A stretch of DNA of 36,134 nt, taken from the IMG/VR virus record IMGVR_UViG_3300032265_000909, positions 1-36,134 of that record. One strand, 5' to 3'. The position numbers were made by a program, and so were the translations under genes. Positions 25,125 to 31,240 of this stretch are shown here, piece by piece (the stretch's first letter is position 1; each line of letters begins with the position of its first letter). Source of the stretch: a virus. Under the pieces are notes generated by a model that saw nothing but the letters and a program-made list of their open reading frames with translations, had not been told where the DNA came from and ran no database searches.

Positions 25125-25519
25125 TTGATTATGTCAAAATTTCAATTATTGCTGGGATATGTGCTATTGCTTTTGGCTCTGGCTGGTGGATGGGCTATTC
25201 ACGATATATTGAATATAAAAAGTCGGTTGAAATTGCCGCCAAAGAGCAAGAAGTTAAAGTCGAATCAATCCAAAAACAACATGAATTAGTCAAAAAAGGT
25301 ATCCAAGATGAATATGATGCGAAACTTAATTTATTGCGCCAGTATTACTCTAATGGGGTGCGCCAGCCCGATTCCGGCAAGCTGTCCGGCTTATCCACAA
25401 CCGCCAGCATCGCTAATGCAACCGCCGCCTACAATGGACTTGCTCAAGCCTGTTCAGTAACAACTTTGCAATTGGTAGAACTTCAGAAATTTATTGTGGA
25501 AGCCTATTCTGTAAAATGA
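25121..25519 (+). CDS. Inner-membrane spanin, Rz-like
   Basis: This 132-residue protein has one N-terminal membrane span (about residues 7-25, ending GWWMGYS), then a charged coiled-coil region (33-75) and a C-terminal segment with LAQACSVTTLQLVELQKFI that resembles the end of Rz proteins. With a partner lipoprotein, Rz fuses the inner and outer membranes in the last step of lysis of Gram-negative hosts. I see no partner lipoprotein with a cysteine lipobox inside or after it. A 52-residue hydrophobic frame exists in the +1 frame at 25131-25289 but lacks a cysteine. It overlaps both neighbours by four bases. Confidence 0.72.
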   Translation: MIDYVKISIIAGICAIAFGSGWWMGYSRYIEYKKSVEIAAKEQEVKVESIQKQHELVKKGIQDEYDAKLNLLRQYYSNGVRQPDSGKLSGLSTTASIANATAAYNGLAQACSVTTLQLVELQKFIVEAYSVK

Positions 25520-25737
25520 ATAAAGAACAATTATCAGCCTATGTAACTCTTATAGCGACAATAACTTTAACCATTATTCTTTTGTCTATGGTTGTTGTTT
25601 TGCTTATTGGTTTATTTGACCCCAAAATAGACAATACAGAAATATTTAAAGCTATTACACCAACTTTTCAAATGGTGGCAGGAGCATTTGTGGGGTTGGT
25701 TGCTGGTGTAAAAATAGGTTCAAATGATGACAAGTGA
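25516..25737 (+). CDS. Small two-span membrane protein, lysis cassette
   Basis: This 73-residue protein contains a strong hydrophobic segment at about residues 10-33 (rich in Ile, Leu, Thr and Val) and a second, glycine-rich one at about 50-67 (MVAGAFVGLVAGVKIG), joined by a polar loop with DPKIDNTE. It lies between the spanin and endolysin genes and overlaps both, so it is probably a second holin, antiholin or pinholin-like protein. No signal-arrest-release motif can be asserted. The family is not recognised. Confidence 0.62.
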   Translation: MNKEQLSAYVTLIATITLTIILLSMVVVLLIGLFDPKIDNTEIFKAITPTFQMVAGAFVGLVAGVKIGSNDDK

Positions 25738-26323
25738 ACAATTATCAAAACTAGGTATAAACCCTGATTGGTTGCCTTGGTTACAAAAGACTTGTGATAA
25801 ATACTCTATAGACAATACAAACCGCCAAGCGGCATTTCTTGGTCAATGTATGCATGAATCTGGAAATTTTAAGATTCTTCAAGAAAACTTACATTACTCA
25901 GCAAATGGTTTAAAAACTGTATGGGGATCAAGATTTCCTACAGATGAGATTGCCAATAAGTATGCCAATCATCCAGATATGATAGCTAACAAGGTATATG
26001 CCAACCGCATGGGTAATGGTGATGAAGAATCTGGTGAGGGTTGGAAATACCGGGGCAGGGGAATCATACAATGCACAGGCAAAGACTTATATAAGACCTT
26101 ATCTGATGCGCTTAATATCGATTTAGTCAATGATCCAGATATGCTGTTGCAGATGCCTTATGCCGCTATGTCGGCTGGCTGGTTCTGGAATAAAAAAGGG
26201 CTAAATGCTTTGGCAGATATGCGGGACTACAAAGAAATGACTAAGCGAATCAATGGTGGGTTTAATGGTTTAGATGATCGCATTGCTAAGATTGAGCAAG
26301 CAAGAAAAGTATTGACAGCCTGA
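25724..26323 (+). CDS. Endolysin, glycoside hydrolase family 19
   Basis: This 199-residue enzyme should cut the glycan strands of peptidoglycan to release progeny. GH19 features are AAFLGQCMHESGNF (36-49) with the likely catalytic Glu45, a second acidic stretch GNGDEESGEGWKYRGRGIIQ (98-117), which matches the phage GH19 signature, and SAGWFW further on. There is no signal peptide, so export depends on the holin. Start may be ATG 25724 or 25727. It overlaps the upstream membrane protein gene by 14 bases. Confidence 0.93.
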   Translation: MMTSEQLSKLGINPDWLPWLQKTCDKYSIDNTNRQAAFLGQCMHESGNFKILQENLHYSANGLKTVWGSRFPTDEIANKYANHPDMIANKVYANRMGNGDEESGEGWKYRGRGIIQCTGKDLYKTLSDALNIDLVNDPDMLLQMPYAAMSAGWFWNKKGLNALADMRDYKEMTKRINGGFNGLDDRIAKIEQARKVLTA

Positions 26324-26342
26324 TAGGATATTCTGGGCTGTC
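26314..26342. other. Hairpin between convergent endolysin and SSB-like genes
   Basis: GACAGCC (26314-26320) and GGCTGTC (26336-26342) form a perfect 7-bp stem around a 15-base loop, overlapping the endolysin stop codon. A second pair, GATAGGA (26322-26328) with TCCTATC (26364-26370), crosses it and could make a pseudoknot. Neither has a T-run, but the site lies where + and - transcription meet, so it may separate them. The gap 26324-26382 has no gene. Confidence 0.4.
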
Positions 26343-26382
26343 GGCAGAATCGTGAAGTATTAGTCCTATCTGCTAATTTCCT

Positions 26383-26625
26383 TTAAAAAGGTACAGCATC
26401 ATCTTCTATATGATTTCCTGATGCAACTGGAGCATTTTCCTTTGGTTTAGGCTCTGCTAAAGAAATCCAACCATCCCAAACTACTGGAATAGTTTCTAAC
26501 TTAACAGCCAAACCACCTTGTTTGGTTTCGACACAAACTCCAATCTTTTGCCAGCGGTTCTTTTCATTGCCGCTTTTGTCGGTATAAGTGCCATTTTTGA
26601 CGATACAGTCATATTTAATGCCCAT
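26383..26625 (-). CDS. Small SSB-like protein with acidic tip
   Basis: This 80-residue protein has a short beta-barrel-like body with KNRWQKIGVCVETKQGGLAV (22-41), WDGWISLAEPK (50-60), and a flexible linker ending in EDDAVPF. The last residues match the acidic C-terminal tip of bacterial single-stranded DNA-binding proteins (DDxIPF-like), by which SSB contacts repair and replication proteins. It lies last in an operon containing an annealing protein and an exonuclease, fitting a recombination role. DNA binding by the short body is inferred, since a full OB fold would be larger. Confidence 0.72.
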   Translation of the reverse strand: MGIKYDCIVKNGTYTDKSGNEKNRWQKIGVCVETKQGGLAVKLETIPVVWDGWISLAEPKPKENAPVASGNHIEDDAVPF

Positions 26626-27343
26626 TATTTCTCTCTTTCAATTGTGTATAAACTTGTTTAACTTCTGATAAAAACTGCTTAACTTCTTCTTCTATTTGCT
26701 GGATATATGCATCATCCCTATCCAAGCGCACTACAAGCAACTGCAAATCTTCTGGTAGCCTAGGGTCAAATGATACAAAATCACACCATTTAGCCCCTGT
26801 GCAAGCCATCTGTGTCTGCATTTGTGGGACATACTTTGCCGGGGGAACTCCAGCCAATAGATACTCTATATGGGTAGCAGTATTAGGGCATTTGATTTCT
26901 AACAGCCCTTCACCAATCAAACCATCTGGGCTACACCCAAACCATTCAATAGTCGGATGGTTACAAAAAGGAACCTGATCCACAAATACCCCAGAAAAGG
27001 CTTCATAAGCCATTCTAGCCAGCGGTTCTGTTTCTGTACCCCAAGCCATTGCTGGGCTGGTAAAACCGCTTGTGGGGATGTTTGTGAGCCTTTCTACTAC
27101 CAAATCCATCTTATAGTTTTTCCGACTAGCGGATTCCCCAGATTTAATCTTGCTCATGACATCAGAAACCCGGCTGGCTGTTACCTTGCCCAGCCGAAGT
27201 TTCTTCCATTCTTCTGTACCCTGTTGAATGGTTAAATCAACCATCCCGGCAAATGGGATTGGCTCTACTGAAAAAGTCGCACCCTTGCCACTAATGGTAA
27301 TTGATTGGGCTTCTACCCTATCCTCTGTTGTGAATGTTGTCAT
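26615..27343 (-). CDS. YqaJ / lambda-type exonuclease
   Basis: This 242-residue protein is a probable 5-prime to 3-prime double-strand exonuclease of the YqaJ family. Visible are QQGTEEWKKLRLGKVTASRV (40-59), the usual W-x-x-x-R start, WGTETEPLAR (101-110), CSPDGLI (137-143) with Asp140, and LLEIKCP (147-153) with Glu149 and Lys151, the metal-binding core. It creates 3-prime tails for the annealing protein coded upstream in the same operon. The overlap with the SSB-like gene is 11 bases. It is close to the usual length for the family and has no missing core residue. Confidence 0.92.
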   Translation of the reverse strand: MTTFTTEDRVEAQSITISGKGATFSVEPIPFAGMVDLTIQQGTEEWKKLRLGKVTASRVSDVMSKIKSGESASRKNYKMDLVVERLTNIPTSGFTSPAMAWGTETEPLARMAYEAFSGVFVDQVPFCNHPTIEWFGCSPDGLIGEGLLEIKCPNTATHIEYLLAGVPPAKYVPQMQTQMACTGAKWCDFVSFDPRLPEDLQLLVVRLDRDDAYIQQIEEEVKQFLSEVKQVYTQLKERNNGH

Positions 27344-27500
27344 ATTGTTTTATGGTGTCCTGTAATTGTTTTGCATAAATTGATGCCGCTTCTGCCGCTT
27401 TGCTTGCTCCCTGCCAATCACTTTTTAAACAAAGCAAATGACAGTTTTTGATTGCTAATTGGGTGTCTAGATACAATTCTGAATAATCTTTAGTTTGCAT
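27318..27500 (-). CDS. Small helical protein in recombination operon
   Basis: This 60-residue protein starts at an ATG with TAGGAA seven bases upstream. It appears to be helical (YLDTQLAIKNCHLLCL and AAEAASIYAKQLQDTIKQYD), with two cysteines and no membrane span. It overlaps the exonuclease by 26 bases and the gene before it by 34. No family is recognised. The good ribosome-binding site and operon fit support it. Confidence 0.62.
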   Translation of the reverse strand: MQTKDYSELYLDTQLAIKNCHLLCLKSDWQGASKAAEAASIYAKQLQDTIKQYDNIHNRG

Positions 27501-27700
27501 GGTTTCCTACTATTGGTTGAAAGGTAAATTGCTTCTTGAGGTTTGCATCTATCTTGTTTTTGCATTTCCATTGAATACTTTGGATCGCAATCATCACAGA
27601 CCGAAACAACTTCATGGGCATAATTTCTTGCTTCTATCCATGATTGATATTTCTTTCTTGATTCAAAACAAACTGGATACCATTCATTCAGCTTCATCAT
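27467..27700 (-). CDS. Small cysteine-containing protein
   Basis: This 77-residue protein contains SVCDDCDP (about 33-40) and a further DRCKP (about 50-54), suggesting a metal site with C35, C38 and C52. Comparable small proteins, with C-x-x-C near a Met-Gln-rich stretch and an RC, are familiar from the early regions of phages of Gram-negative bacteria, where they are named hypothetical. A DNA- or protein-contact role is possible. Starts at 27700 or 27697 are equivalent. It overlaps both neighbours. Confidence 0.65.
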   Translation of the reverse strand: MMKLNEWYPVCFESRKKYQSWIEARNYAHEVVSVCDDCDPKYSMEMQKQDRCKPQEAIYLSTNSRKPCKLKIIQNCI

Positions 27701-27905
27701 CTGGCATTGGGATATGTTGGTGTTGATGAATCAATTGAGTATCTTCCAACTCTGATTGCTCCCATTTAGTCATAAATTCCTTGGATAAAGCATTAATAGC
27801 CGCCATCCAACCCATTTCAAAATATTCTTCAGGCGCATAAACAGCCTTTGGTATCTTGTCAAATTCCTTTTGTGCAAATGGATTCATACTTTTTGCTTTC
27901 GCCAA
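27684..27905 (-). CDS. Hypothetical early protein
   Basis: This 73-residue protein begins MAKAKSMNPFAQKEFDKIPK and ends with an acidic tail (PMPDDEAE). A centre YFEMGWMAAINALSK looks helical. There are no cysteines and no membrane span. It overlaps the neighbours by 17 and 22 bases. I recognise no family; acidic C-terminus and small size would fit a protein that binds a host factor, but that is speculation. Confidence 0.62.
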   Translation of the reverse strand: MAKAKSMNPFAQKEFDKIPKAVYAPEEYFEMGWMAAINALSKEFMTKWEQSELEDTQLIHQHQHIPMPDDEAE

Positions 27906-28093
27906 ATTTGTTGCACTTTAGGATCGATAAATATAGCATCAGAATCATCAAGTGTCCTGTTGAATAATGCTTTAAAATCAGCCCATTTCTTTTTATAAAA
28001 TTGTTGTTCACTTGCTGGAACATAGCCATAAATCTTGCGCCACCGAACAGTAATATCGGTGCTGGCTGGTGTATAGATATAATCATTATCCAT
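27884..28093 (-). CDS. Small basic early protein
   Basis: This 69-residue protein starts at an ATG preceded by TAGGAG. It begins MDNDYIYTPASTDITVRWRK and contains GYVPASEQQFYKKKW, a pattern recalling short phage proteins of the form YIYTP and PSEQ seen next to recombination genes. Aromatic and basic residues suggest nucleic acid contact. An alternative frame at 27859-28086 overlaps but has no good ribosome-binding site, so this frame is preferred. Function unknown. Confidence 0.7.
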   Translation of the reverse strand: MDNDYIYTPASTDITVRWRKIYGYVPASEQQFYKKKWADFKALFNRTLDDSDAIFIDPKVQQIWRKQKV

Positions 28094-28235
28094 TTTTTTT
28101 ACTCCTATATTGTTGATCGGATTGCCTTTTTATACAAACTGCACACTTCCAAACTTTTATCTTATTTCTAGTTACTAACTTAAAGCCTTTTGCATCTCTT
28201 TCTACTTGACAACTAACACAAAACTTCTTTTCCAT
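28086..28235 (-). CDS. Zinc-finger microprotein
   Basis: This 49-residue frame starts with MEKKFCVSCQVERDAKGF and contains a second pair in WKCAVCIKRQ, so C6-x-x-C9 and C31-x-x-C34 form a likely zinc site. The basic remainder and C-terminal KK tail suggest nucleic acid binding. AGG lies seven bases before the start. It overlaps the genes on both sides by 8 and 23 bases, filling what would otherwise be a 119-base gap. Short four-cysteine proteins like this are common in phage early regions. Confidence 0.75.
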   Translation of the reverse strand: MEKKFCVSCQVERDAKGFKLVTRNKIKVWKCAVCIKRQSDQQYRSKKNG

Positions 28236-28410
28236 CCCAACCTACTTTCAAATACTTATATTCAGCCGCATCAATTACAGCAGTTAATTTGTTGCATACA
28301 TCGCAATGGTCAAGCCAGACCCGGTAATCATGATATTTAGGTTTTTCTTGACCCCATTTAGTTCCGCAATCAAAACAAACATTATCCGGCTGTTCTTGGG
28401 CTAGTCGCAT
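28213..28410 (-). CDS. Zinc-binding small protein
   Basis: This 65-residue protein contains NVCFDCGTKWG (10-20) and HCDVCNKLTAV (35-45), giving a C12/C15/C36/C39 zinc site. It opens MRLAQEQPDN, a start I recall from hypothetical phage proteins of this type. It probably binds nucleic acid or a protein. It overlaps the annealing-protein gene by 29 bases and the following microprotein by 23. No catalytic motif is seen. Confidence 0.75.
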   Translation of the reverse strand: MRLAQEQPDNVCFDCGTKWGQEKPKYHDYRVWLDHCDVCNKLTAVIDAAEYKYLKVGWDGKEVLC

Positions 28411-28933
28411 TTAGTTCTGCCTTTTTCTTTTCATAGATTGGTTGAATTTGCTCTTTTTGTTTTTTAGTTTTCAACTCAGACCATGCTAAACCAAAGACAG
28501 TTTTAAGTTCATCTGCTGTTTTGCAATTTTCCAATTGAGCAATTATCTTATCTGCTGATGATTCTTCTGGTTCATCCCAAAATTCATCCCCTGCATACAA
28601 GGATAATCCAATTCCTGTGCAAATGGCAATACACTTTACAAGACATCTTTTCATTGCTGAATTAACTTGCATTGCGGTAGGATTTGTAATTGCTTTGTTT
28701 GCGCCATCTAATACTGGTAACCATTCAGTCATTGTTTTGTTAAAAGCAGTAACAGAACAACCAACCATCAAAGTACCGCTATATTCAACTGGTTCTGTAT
28801 AAAACCAATTTGCTTCTGGATCATGTATCAACAATGTATCTACAGCATAAGTCCAAGGTAAATAAGTAAATCGACCCTTTTTCTTGGTTTCGCCAGATAC
28901 ATCTATAGTTCTAAGTTCTTTATATTTACTCAT
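28382..28933 (-). CDS. Single-strand annealing protein, DUF1071 / Sak-like
   Basis: This 183-residue protein matches the DUF1071 group of Rad52-like annealing proteins. Features are RFTYLPWTYAVD (21-32), TEWLPVLDGANKAI (69-82), MQVNSAMKRCLVKCIA (88-103) and GLSLYAGDE (109-117), in the family order. Such proteins coat single-stranded DNA and anneal it to complementary strands. The exonuclease coded at 26615-27343 and the SSB-like protein at the operon end complete a phage recombination set. The tail after residue 120 is helical and charged. The start at 28933 lies in an ATGA overlap with the microprotein upstream. Confidence 0.9.
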   Translation of the reverse strand: MSKYKELRTIDVSGETKKKGRFTYLPWTYAVDTLLIHDPEANWFYTEPVEYSGTLMVGCSVTAFNKTMTEWLPVLDGANKAITNPTAMQVNSAMKRCLVKCIAICTGIGLSLYAGDEFWDEPEESSADKIIAQLENCKTADELKTVFGLAWSELKTKKQKEQIQPIYEKKKAELNATSPRTAG

Positions 28934-29049
28934 GTCATATCCCTACAAAATTTTAGGAAATTAGTAAATGCAACCATAGCAAACAAAATCCACCATATCC
29001 AGCTTGCATCGCCATAAAAGAAAAAGAAAGCAACAAGTAGCATCATCAT
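28930..29049 (-). CDS. 39-residue membrane microprotein
   Basis: This frame begins with three Met codons and is almost entirely hydrophobic: LLVAFFFFYG, then WIWWILFAMVAF, with a short basic end KFCRDMT. It overlaps the stop of the upstream gene (ATGA) and the start of the annealing-protein gene (ATGA) so that it fills the gap exactly. Two short membrane spans, or one bent span, are likely. Perfect coupling at both ends supports translation. No family is recognised; a role in early host take-over or membrane interference is only a guess. Confidence 0.68.
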   Translation of the reverse strand: MMMLLVAFFFFYGDASWIWWILFAMVAFTNFLKFCRDMT

Positions 29050-29315
29050 GGGCGGCAATCACTTTCTGCCCGGTGTTCCCAATATTCATATATGCAAGTA
29101 GAAACAAGCAACCCAATTAAAGGCTTATCATTTTTTTGTATTGCTTCTACTAAGGTATCCCAATGTTCGCCAAACAAAGCATCATCTAAAATTGCCGCTT
29201 GAATATTCTCTGGCAAATCAGGGTTATAGTCGCCATTAAGCAATTCGGTTATTTGTTCTTCAAAATCTTCATCATCTTCTGGCTCATAATAGCGATCTTC
29301 CATAGACATTCCCAT
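29046..29315 (-). CDS. Acidic small protein
   Basis: This 89-residue protein has a highly acidic N-terminal third (about residues 6-25 hold 12 Asp or Glu) followed by a helical middle and the stretch PLIGLLVSTCIYEYWEHRAE, a possible amphipathic helix. Acidic phage proteins of this size sometimes mimic DNA or bind a host protein, but nothing in the sequence proves this. It is coupled to microproteins on both sides. Confidence 0.65.
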   Translation of the reverse strand: MGMSMEDRYYEPEDDEDFEEQITELLNGDYNPDLPENIQAAILDDALFGEHWDTLVEAIQKNDKPLIGLLVSTCIYEYWEHRAESDCRP

Positions 29316-29317
29316 GA

Positions 29318-29398
29318 TTAGAATCCCCAGCCAAACATAGTGCCAAGCAAAATACCCAAAAGAATTACACCAACTATTTCAATAATTATGGTTTTCAT
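29318..29398 (-). CDS. 26-residue membrane microprotein
   Basis: The frame reads a short charged start (MKTIIIE) followed by one hydrophobic helix of about 18 residues (IVGVILLGILLGTMFGWG). It starts one base after the upstream stop and ends two bases before the next start, so it fills the space between two genes. Single-span peptides like this can act on membrane proteins. Translation is inferred from placement; the length is at the limit of what can be called. Confidence 0.5.
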   Translation of the reverse strand: MKTIIIEIVGVILLGILLGTMFGWGF

Positions 29399-29399
29399 A

Positions 29400-29663
29400 T
29401 TAGCCCTTGTATGCATATTTAGAAAAAGGAATGCCAAAAATTCTTCTATCTTCAAATACTATTTTGTTTTTAGTCTTATCCAAATAAGCATAAGTATTAA
29501 AAGCAAAAGGCGCTTCTTGATGCAACTCTAGCAAGACCATATTGATTCGATCTGCAAAAGCATTACTAGCCGCCAAAGTTAATTCGCTAAACTGCTCAGT
29601 AGTTAAACCGCTGGATGCGGCTTTTAACTTGGCTTGTTGTTCTGGTGTTAAAGGGTTTTTCAT
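29400..29663 (-). CDS. Hypothetical early protein
   Basis: This 87-residue protein begins MKNPLTPEQQAKLKAASSGL and has an alanine-rich helical first half, then a beta-like end with IVFEDRRIFGIPFSKYAY. There are no cysteines and no membrane segment. A weak ribosome-binding site (AGAGAA) precedes it. The gene lies in the leftward early operon between the 52-residue and 26-residue genes. No family recognised. Confidence 0.62.
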   Translation of the reverse strand: MKNPLTPEQQAKLKAASSGLTTEQFSELTLAASNAFADRINMVLLELHQEAPFAFNTYAYLDKTKNKIVFEDRRIFGIPFSKYAYKG

Positions 29664-29699
29664 ATTTTCTCTTATGTAAATGCTCCGAAGGGCGGTTAA

Positions 29700-29858
29700 T
29701 TATTTTGCTTCTAATTTTGCAATAAGCTGTAACAAAGCATTTGCATGATCTTGCCATTGTTTTTTTTCTGCTTTTGATTCAACTCTTGCAATCATATATT
29801 TTGCATCTATTACACCAGCCATTAAATTTAAGGCTTTTTGTTTATTTGCTTTAGTCAT
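29700..29858 (-). CDS. 52-residue early protein, first gene of the leftward operon
   Basis: This frame begins MTKANKQKALNLMAGVIDAK and continues as a lysine- and glutamate-rich helix to QLIAKLEAK. A good ribosome-binding site (AAGGAA) lies six bases before the ATG, and the transcript should begin at about 29884 from the nearby promoter, so it is the first gene translated. It probably forms a small helical bundle or coiled coil. No family recognised. A gap of 36 bases separates it from the next gene and holds nothing clear. Confidence 0.68.
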   Translation of the reverse strand: MTKANKQKALNLMAGVIDAKYMIARVESKAEKKQWQDHANALLQLIAKLEAK

Positions 29859-29890
29859 TTGTAATTCCTTGTGGTTGTTGATGTAGTTAC

Positions 29891-29918
29891 TTTATGCTTG
29901 GTTTTTTACAAAGTAAAC
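29891..29918 (-). promoter_or_regulatory. Leftward early promoter
   Basis: On the - strand, GTTTAC (29918-29913) and CATAAA (29896-29891) are 16 bp apart, with a start expected near 29884, about 26 bases before the first leftward gene. The -35 box is part of a symmetric TTTAC-AAA-GTAAA element (29905-29917), a likely regulator site. The same GTTTAC core is used in the rightward promoters. Confidence 0.5.
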
Positions 29919-29968
29919 AAAAATCGACATAGGACTTTCCCTAGTGTCAAAAAAGCAACAATGTTTCT

Positions 29969-29993
29969 CAAAGTTTACCGATCAGGAAATTTG
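29969..29993 (+). repeat. 25-bp direct repeat, copy 1, with promoter
   Basis: Copy 1 of a 25-base repeat (24 of 25 identical to 30018-30042). It holds the -35 box GTTTAC (29973-29978) and nearly all of a 17-bp spacer; the -10 box TAATAT follows at 29996-30001. The repeat may carry an operator for a regulator that overlaps the promoter. Sequence seen directly; promoter and operator roles inferred. Confidence 0.7.
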
Positions 29994-30017
29994 TTTAATA
30001 TATGCTACATTTTTAAG

Positions 30018-30042
30018 CAAAGTTTACCAATCAGGAAATTTG
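30018..30042 (+). repeat. 25-bp direct repeat, copy 2, with promoter
   Basis: Copy 2, starting 49 bases after copy 1. GTTTAC (30022-30027), a 16-bp spacer and TATCAT (30044-30049) form a second promoter. Its expected start, near 30056, coincides with the ATG at 30055, so the transcript would be leaderless. The one difference between the copies is G or A at repeat position 12. Confidence 0.7.
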
Positions 30043-30054
30043 GTATCATTTAGC

Positions 30055-30366
30055 ATGACTAGCTTAAACCAGCGAACAGTTGCACTTCTAAAAGATCGGG
30101 GCTACCAATGCGATGTAGTCGAAAGCTACAATGCCTTTACCAAAAGAAAAAAAGACCTATTTGGAATATTCGATATATTAGCTATTGGGTCAGGCGAAAC
30201 TTTAGGCATCCAAATTACTTCCAAGAGCAATATATCAGCCCGGATAAAAAAAATAGAAGAATCTGAGTATTTACCCCTATTGCTTGCCGCTGGTTGGCGC
30301 ATTATTGTTTTTGGTTGGTTTAAAAAAGACAATGGAAGATATGATTACAAGGAATTTGAGTTTTAG
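30055..30366 (+). CDS. Restriction-fold (PD-D/ExK-like) nuclease candidate
   Basis: This 103-residue protein begins MTSLNQRTVALLKDRGY and has KKDLFGIFDILAI (32-44) followed by LGIQITSKSN (50-59). The Asp40 ... Gln53-x-Thr55 layout resembles the PD-(D/E)xK core in which E and K are replaced, as in a phage group with R-x-DLFG-x-D and Q-x-T. A helical region and FGWFK motif follow. It may bind or cut branched DNA; activity is uncertain with Gln and Thr at the core. The ATG at 30055 is preferred over a GTG at 29944, since the longer frame would run through both repeat copies in different phases. Confidence 0.7.
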   Translation: MTSLNQRTVALLKDRGYQCDVVESYNAFTKRKKDLFGIFDILAIGSGETLGIQITSKSNISARIKKIEESEYLPLLLAAGWRIIVFGWFKKDNGRYDYKEFEF

Positions 30367-30478
30367 TAGTAAAATCTATGGACAGGCTAGTTTTCTGGGT
30401 AGCACCCAGTTAGCGAAAAGGAACTTAGTCAATTCCCTGCCAAGTCCACCTTTTGACTACCTTTGACAAAGGCGAAGT
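30367..30478 (+). promoter_or_regulatory. Structured leader before the replication gene
   Basis: This 112-base gap contains a hairpin CTGGGT-AGC-ACCCAG (30395-30409), extendable by GCTA and TAGC, and a second hairpin CCTTT-GAC-AAAGG (30460-30472) whose right arm holds the probable ribosome-binding site of the next gene. An 11-codon frame (30378-30413, ATG to TAG) spans the first hairpin and could be a leader peptide. The near copies CCTTTTGAC and CCTTTGAC precede the site. Translational control is inferred. Confidence 0.5.
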
Positions 30479-31240
30479 ATGAATTTTTACCCCTTCCATA
30501 TCGGCGATTATGCCGCCCATACAAGGCATCTAAGTCTTATAGAGGACTTAGCATACCGAAGATTAATTGATAGTTATTATCTTGCAGAAGCGCCATTTTT
30601 AGGTGCGCCAGAGTTTATTGCCCGAAGAATAGGTATGAAGGAATATGCGGAAGAAGTGGCATATATCCTTGCAACCTTTTTTGAAGAAACCGATCTTGGC
30701 TGGATAAACAAGCGGTGCGATGAAGAAATAGCCAAATATCATGCTAAGGCAGATAGCGCCAGAAATGCCAACAGGATCAAATTAGAGAAGAAATCAGTTC
30801 TGAAACCAGTTCTGAAATCAGAAACCGATCAGACCCTAACCAATAACCAAGAACCAATAACCAAGAACCATATAAAAACAATAACCCCTGCCGGGGTTTC
30901 TGAATCTATTTTTAAAGATTATATGGATGTCAGGAAAGCCAAAAAAGCCAAGTGGACAGAAACAGCTTTAAAAGGACTTATAAGGGAATCAGAAAAAGCC
31001 AACATATCTTTGCAAGAAGCAATGCAAATCTGTTGTGAAAGAGGTTGGATAGGATTCAAAGCGGATTGGATACAGCAAGAAGCTAAAAAATCTCAAGAAA
31101 TGCCTTTAAGAACTAATGAGCAGATAGAACAAGCATATAGGATGGAATGTGGCAAAGACCCGGCACAGGCTCGATTTAATAGCTATTTTGATATGAGGGA
31201 TTACATCATTAAATTTAGAGAGCAAAGGGCAAGAGCATGA
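30479..31240 (+). CDS. YdaU-like (DUF1376) replication protein
   Basis: This 253-residue protein has the DUF1376 start: NFYPFHIGDYAAHTRHLSLI (2-21), then EDLAYRRLIDSYYLAEAP (22-39), a winged-helix-type domain found in phage primosome or replisome-organiser proteins. A polar Asn/Gln/Thr/Lys-rich linker lies at about 115-137, and the rest is a helical domain with MDVRKAKKAKW. It probably loads or recruits the host helicase at the phage origin. It is the only replication protein visible, so polymerase and helicase come from the host. The linker may be disordered. It overlaps the next gene by four bases. Confidence 0.85.
   Translation: MNFYPFHIGDYAAHTRHLSLIEDLAYRRLIDSYYLAEAPFLGAPEFIARRIGMKEYAEEVAYILATFFEETDLGWINKRCDEEIAKYHAKADSARNANRIKLEKKSVLKPVLKSETDQTLTNNQEPITKNHIKTITPAGVSESIFKDYMDVRKAKKAKWTETALKGLIRESEKANISLQEAMQICCERGWIGFKADWIQQEAKKSQEMPLRTNEQIEQAYRMECGKDPAQARFNSYFDMRDYIIKFREQRARA

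Noticed and set aside
25131-25289. A 52-residue hydrophobic frame inside the spanin gene, as for Rz1
   Set aside because: It has no cysteine for lipidation, and out-of-frame hydrophobic peptides are expected opposite a membrane segment. Kept only as a remark.
27859-28086. Alternative - strand frame of 75 codons overlapping 27884-28093
   Set aside because: It lacks a good ribosome-binding site, while the chosen frame has TAGGAG and a familiar phage start.
29944-30054. N-terminal extension of the 30055 gene from a GTG at 29944
   Set aside because: The extension runs through both 25-bp repeat copies in different phases, giving unrelated peptides, and the family-like start begins at 30055. The AGGA upstream of the GTG is noted as a counter-argument.
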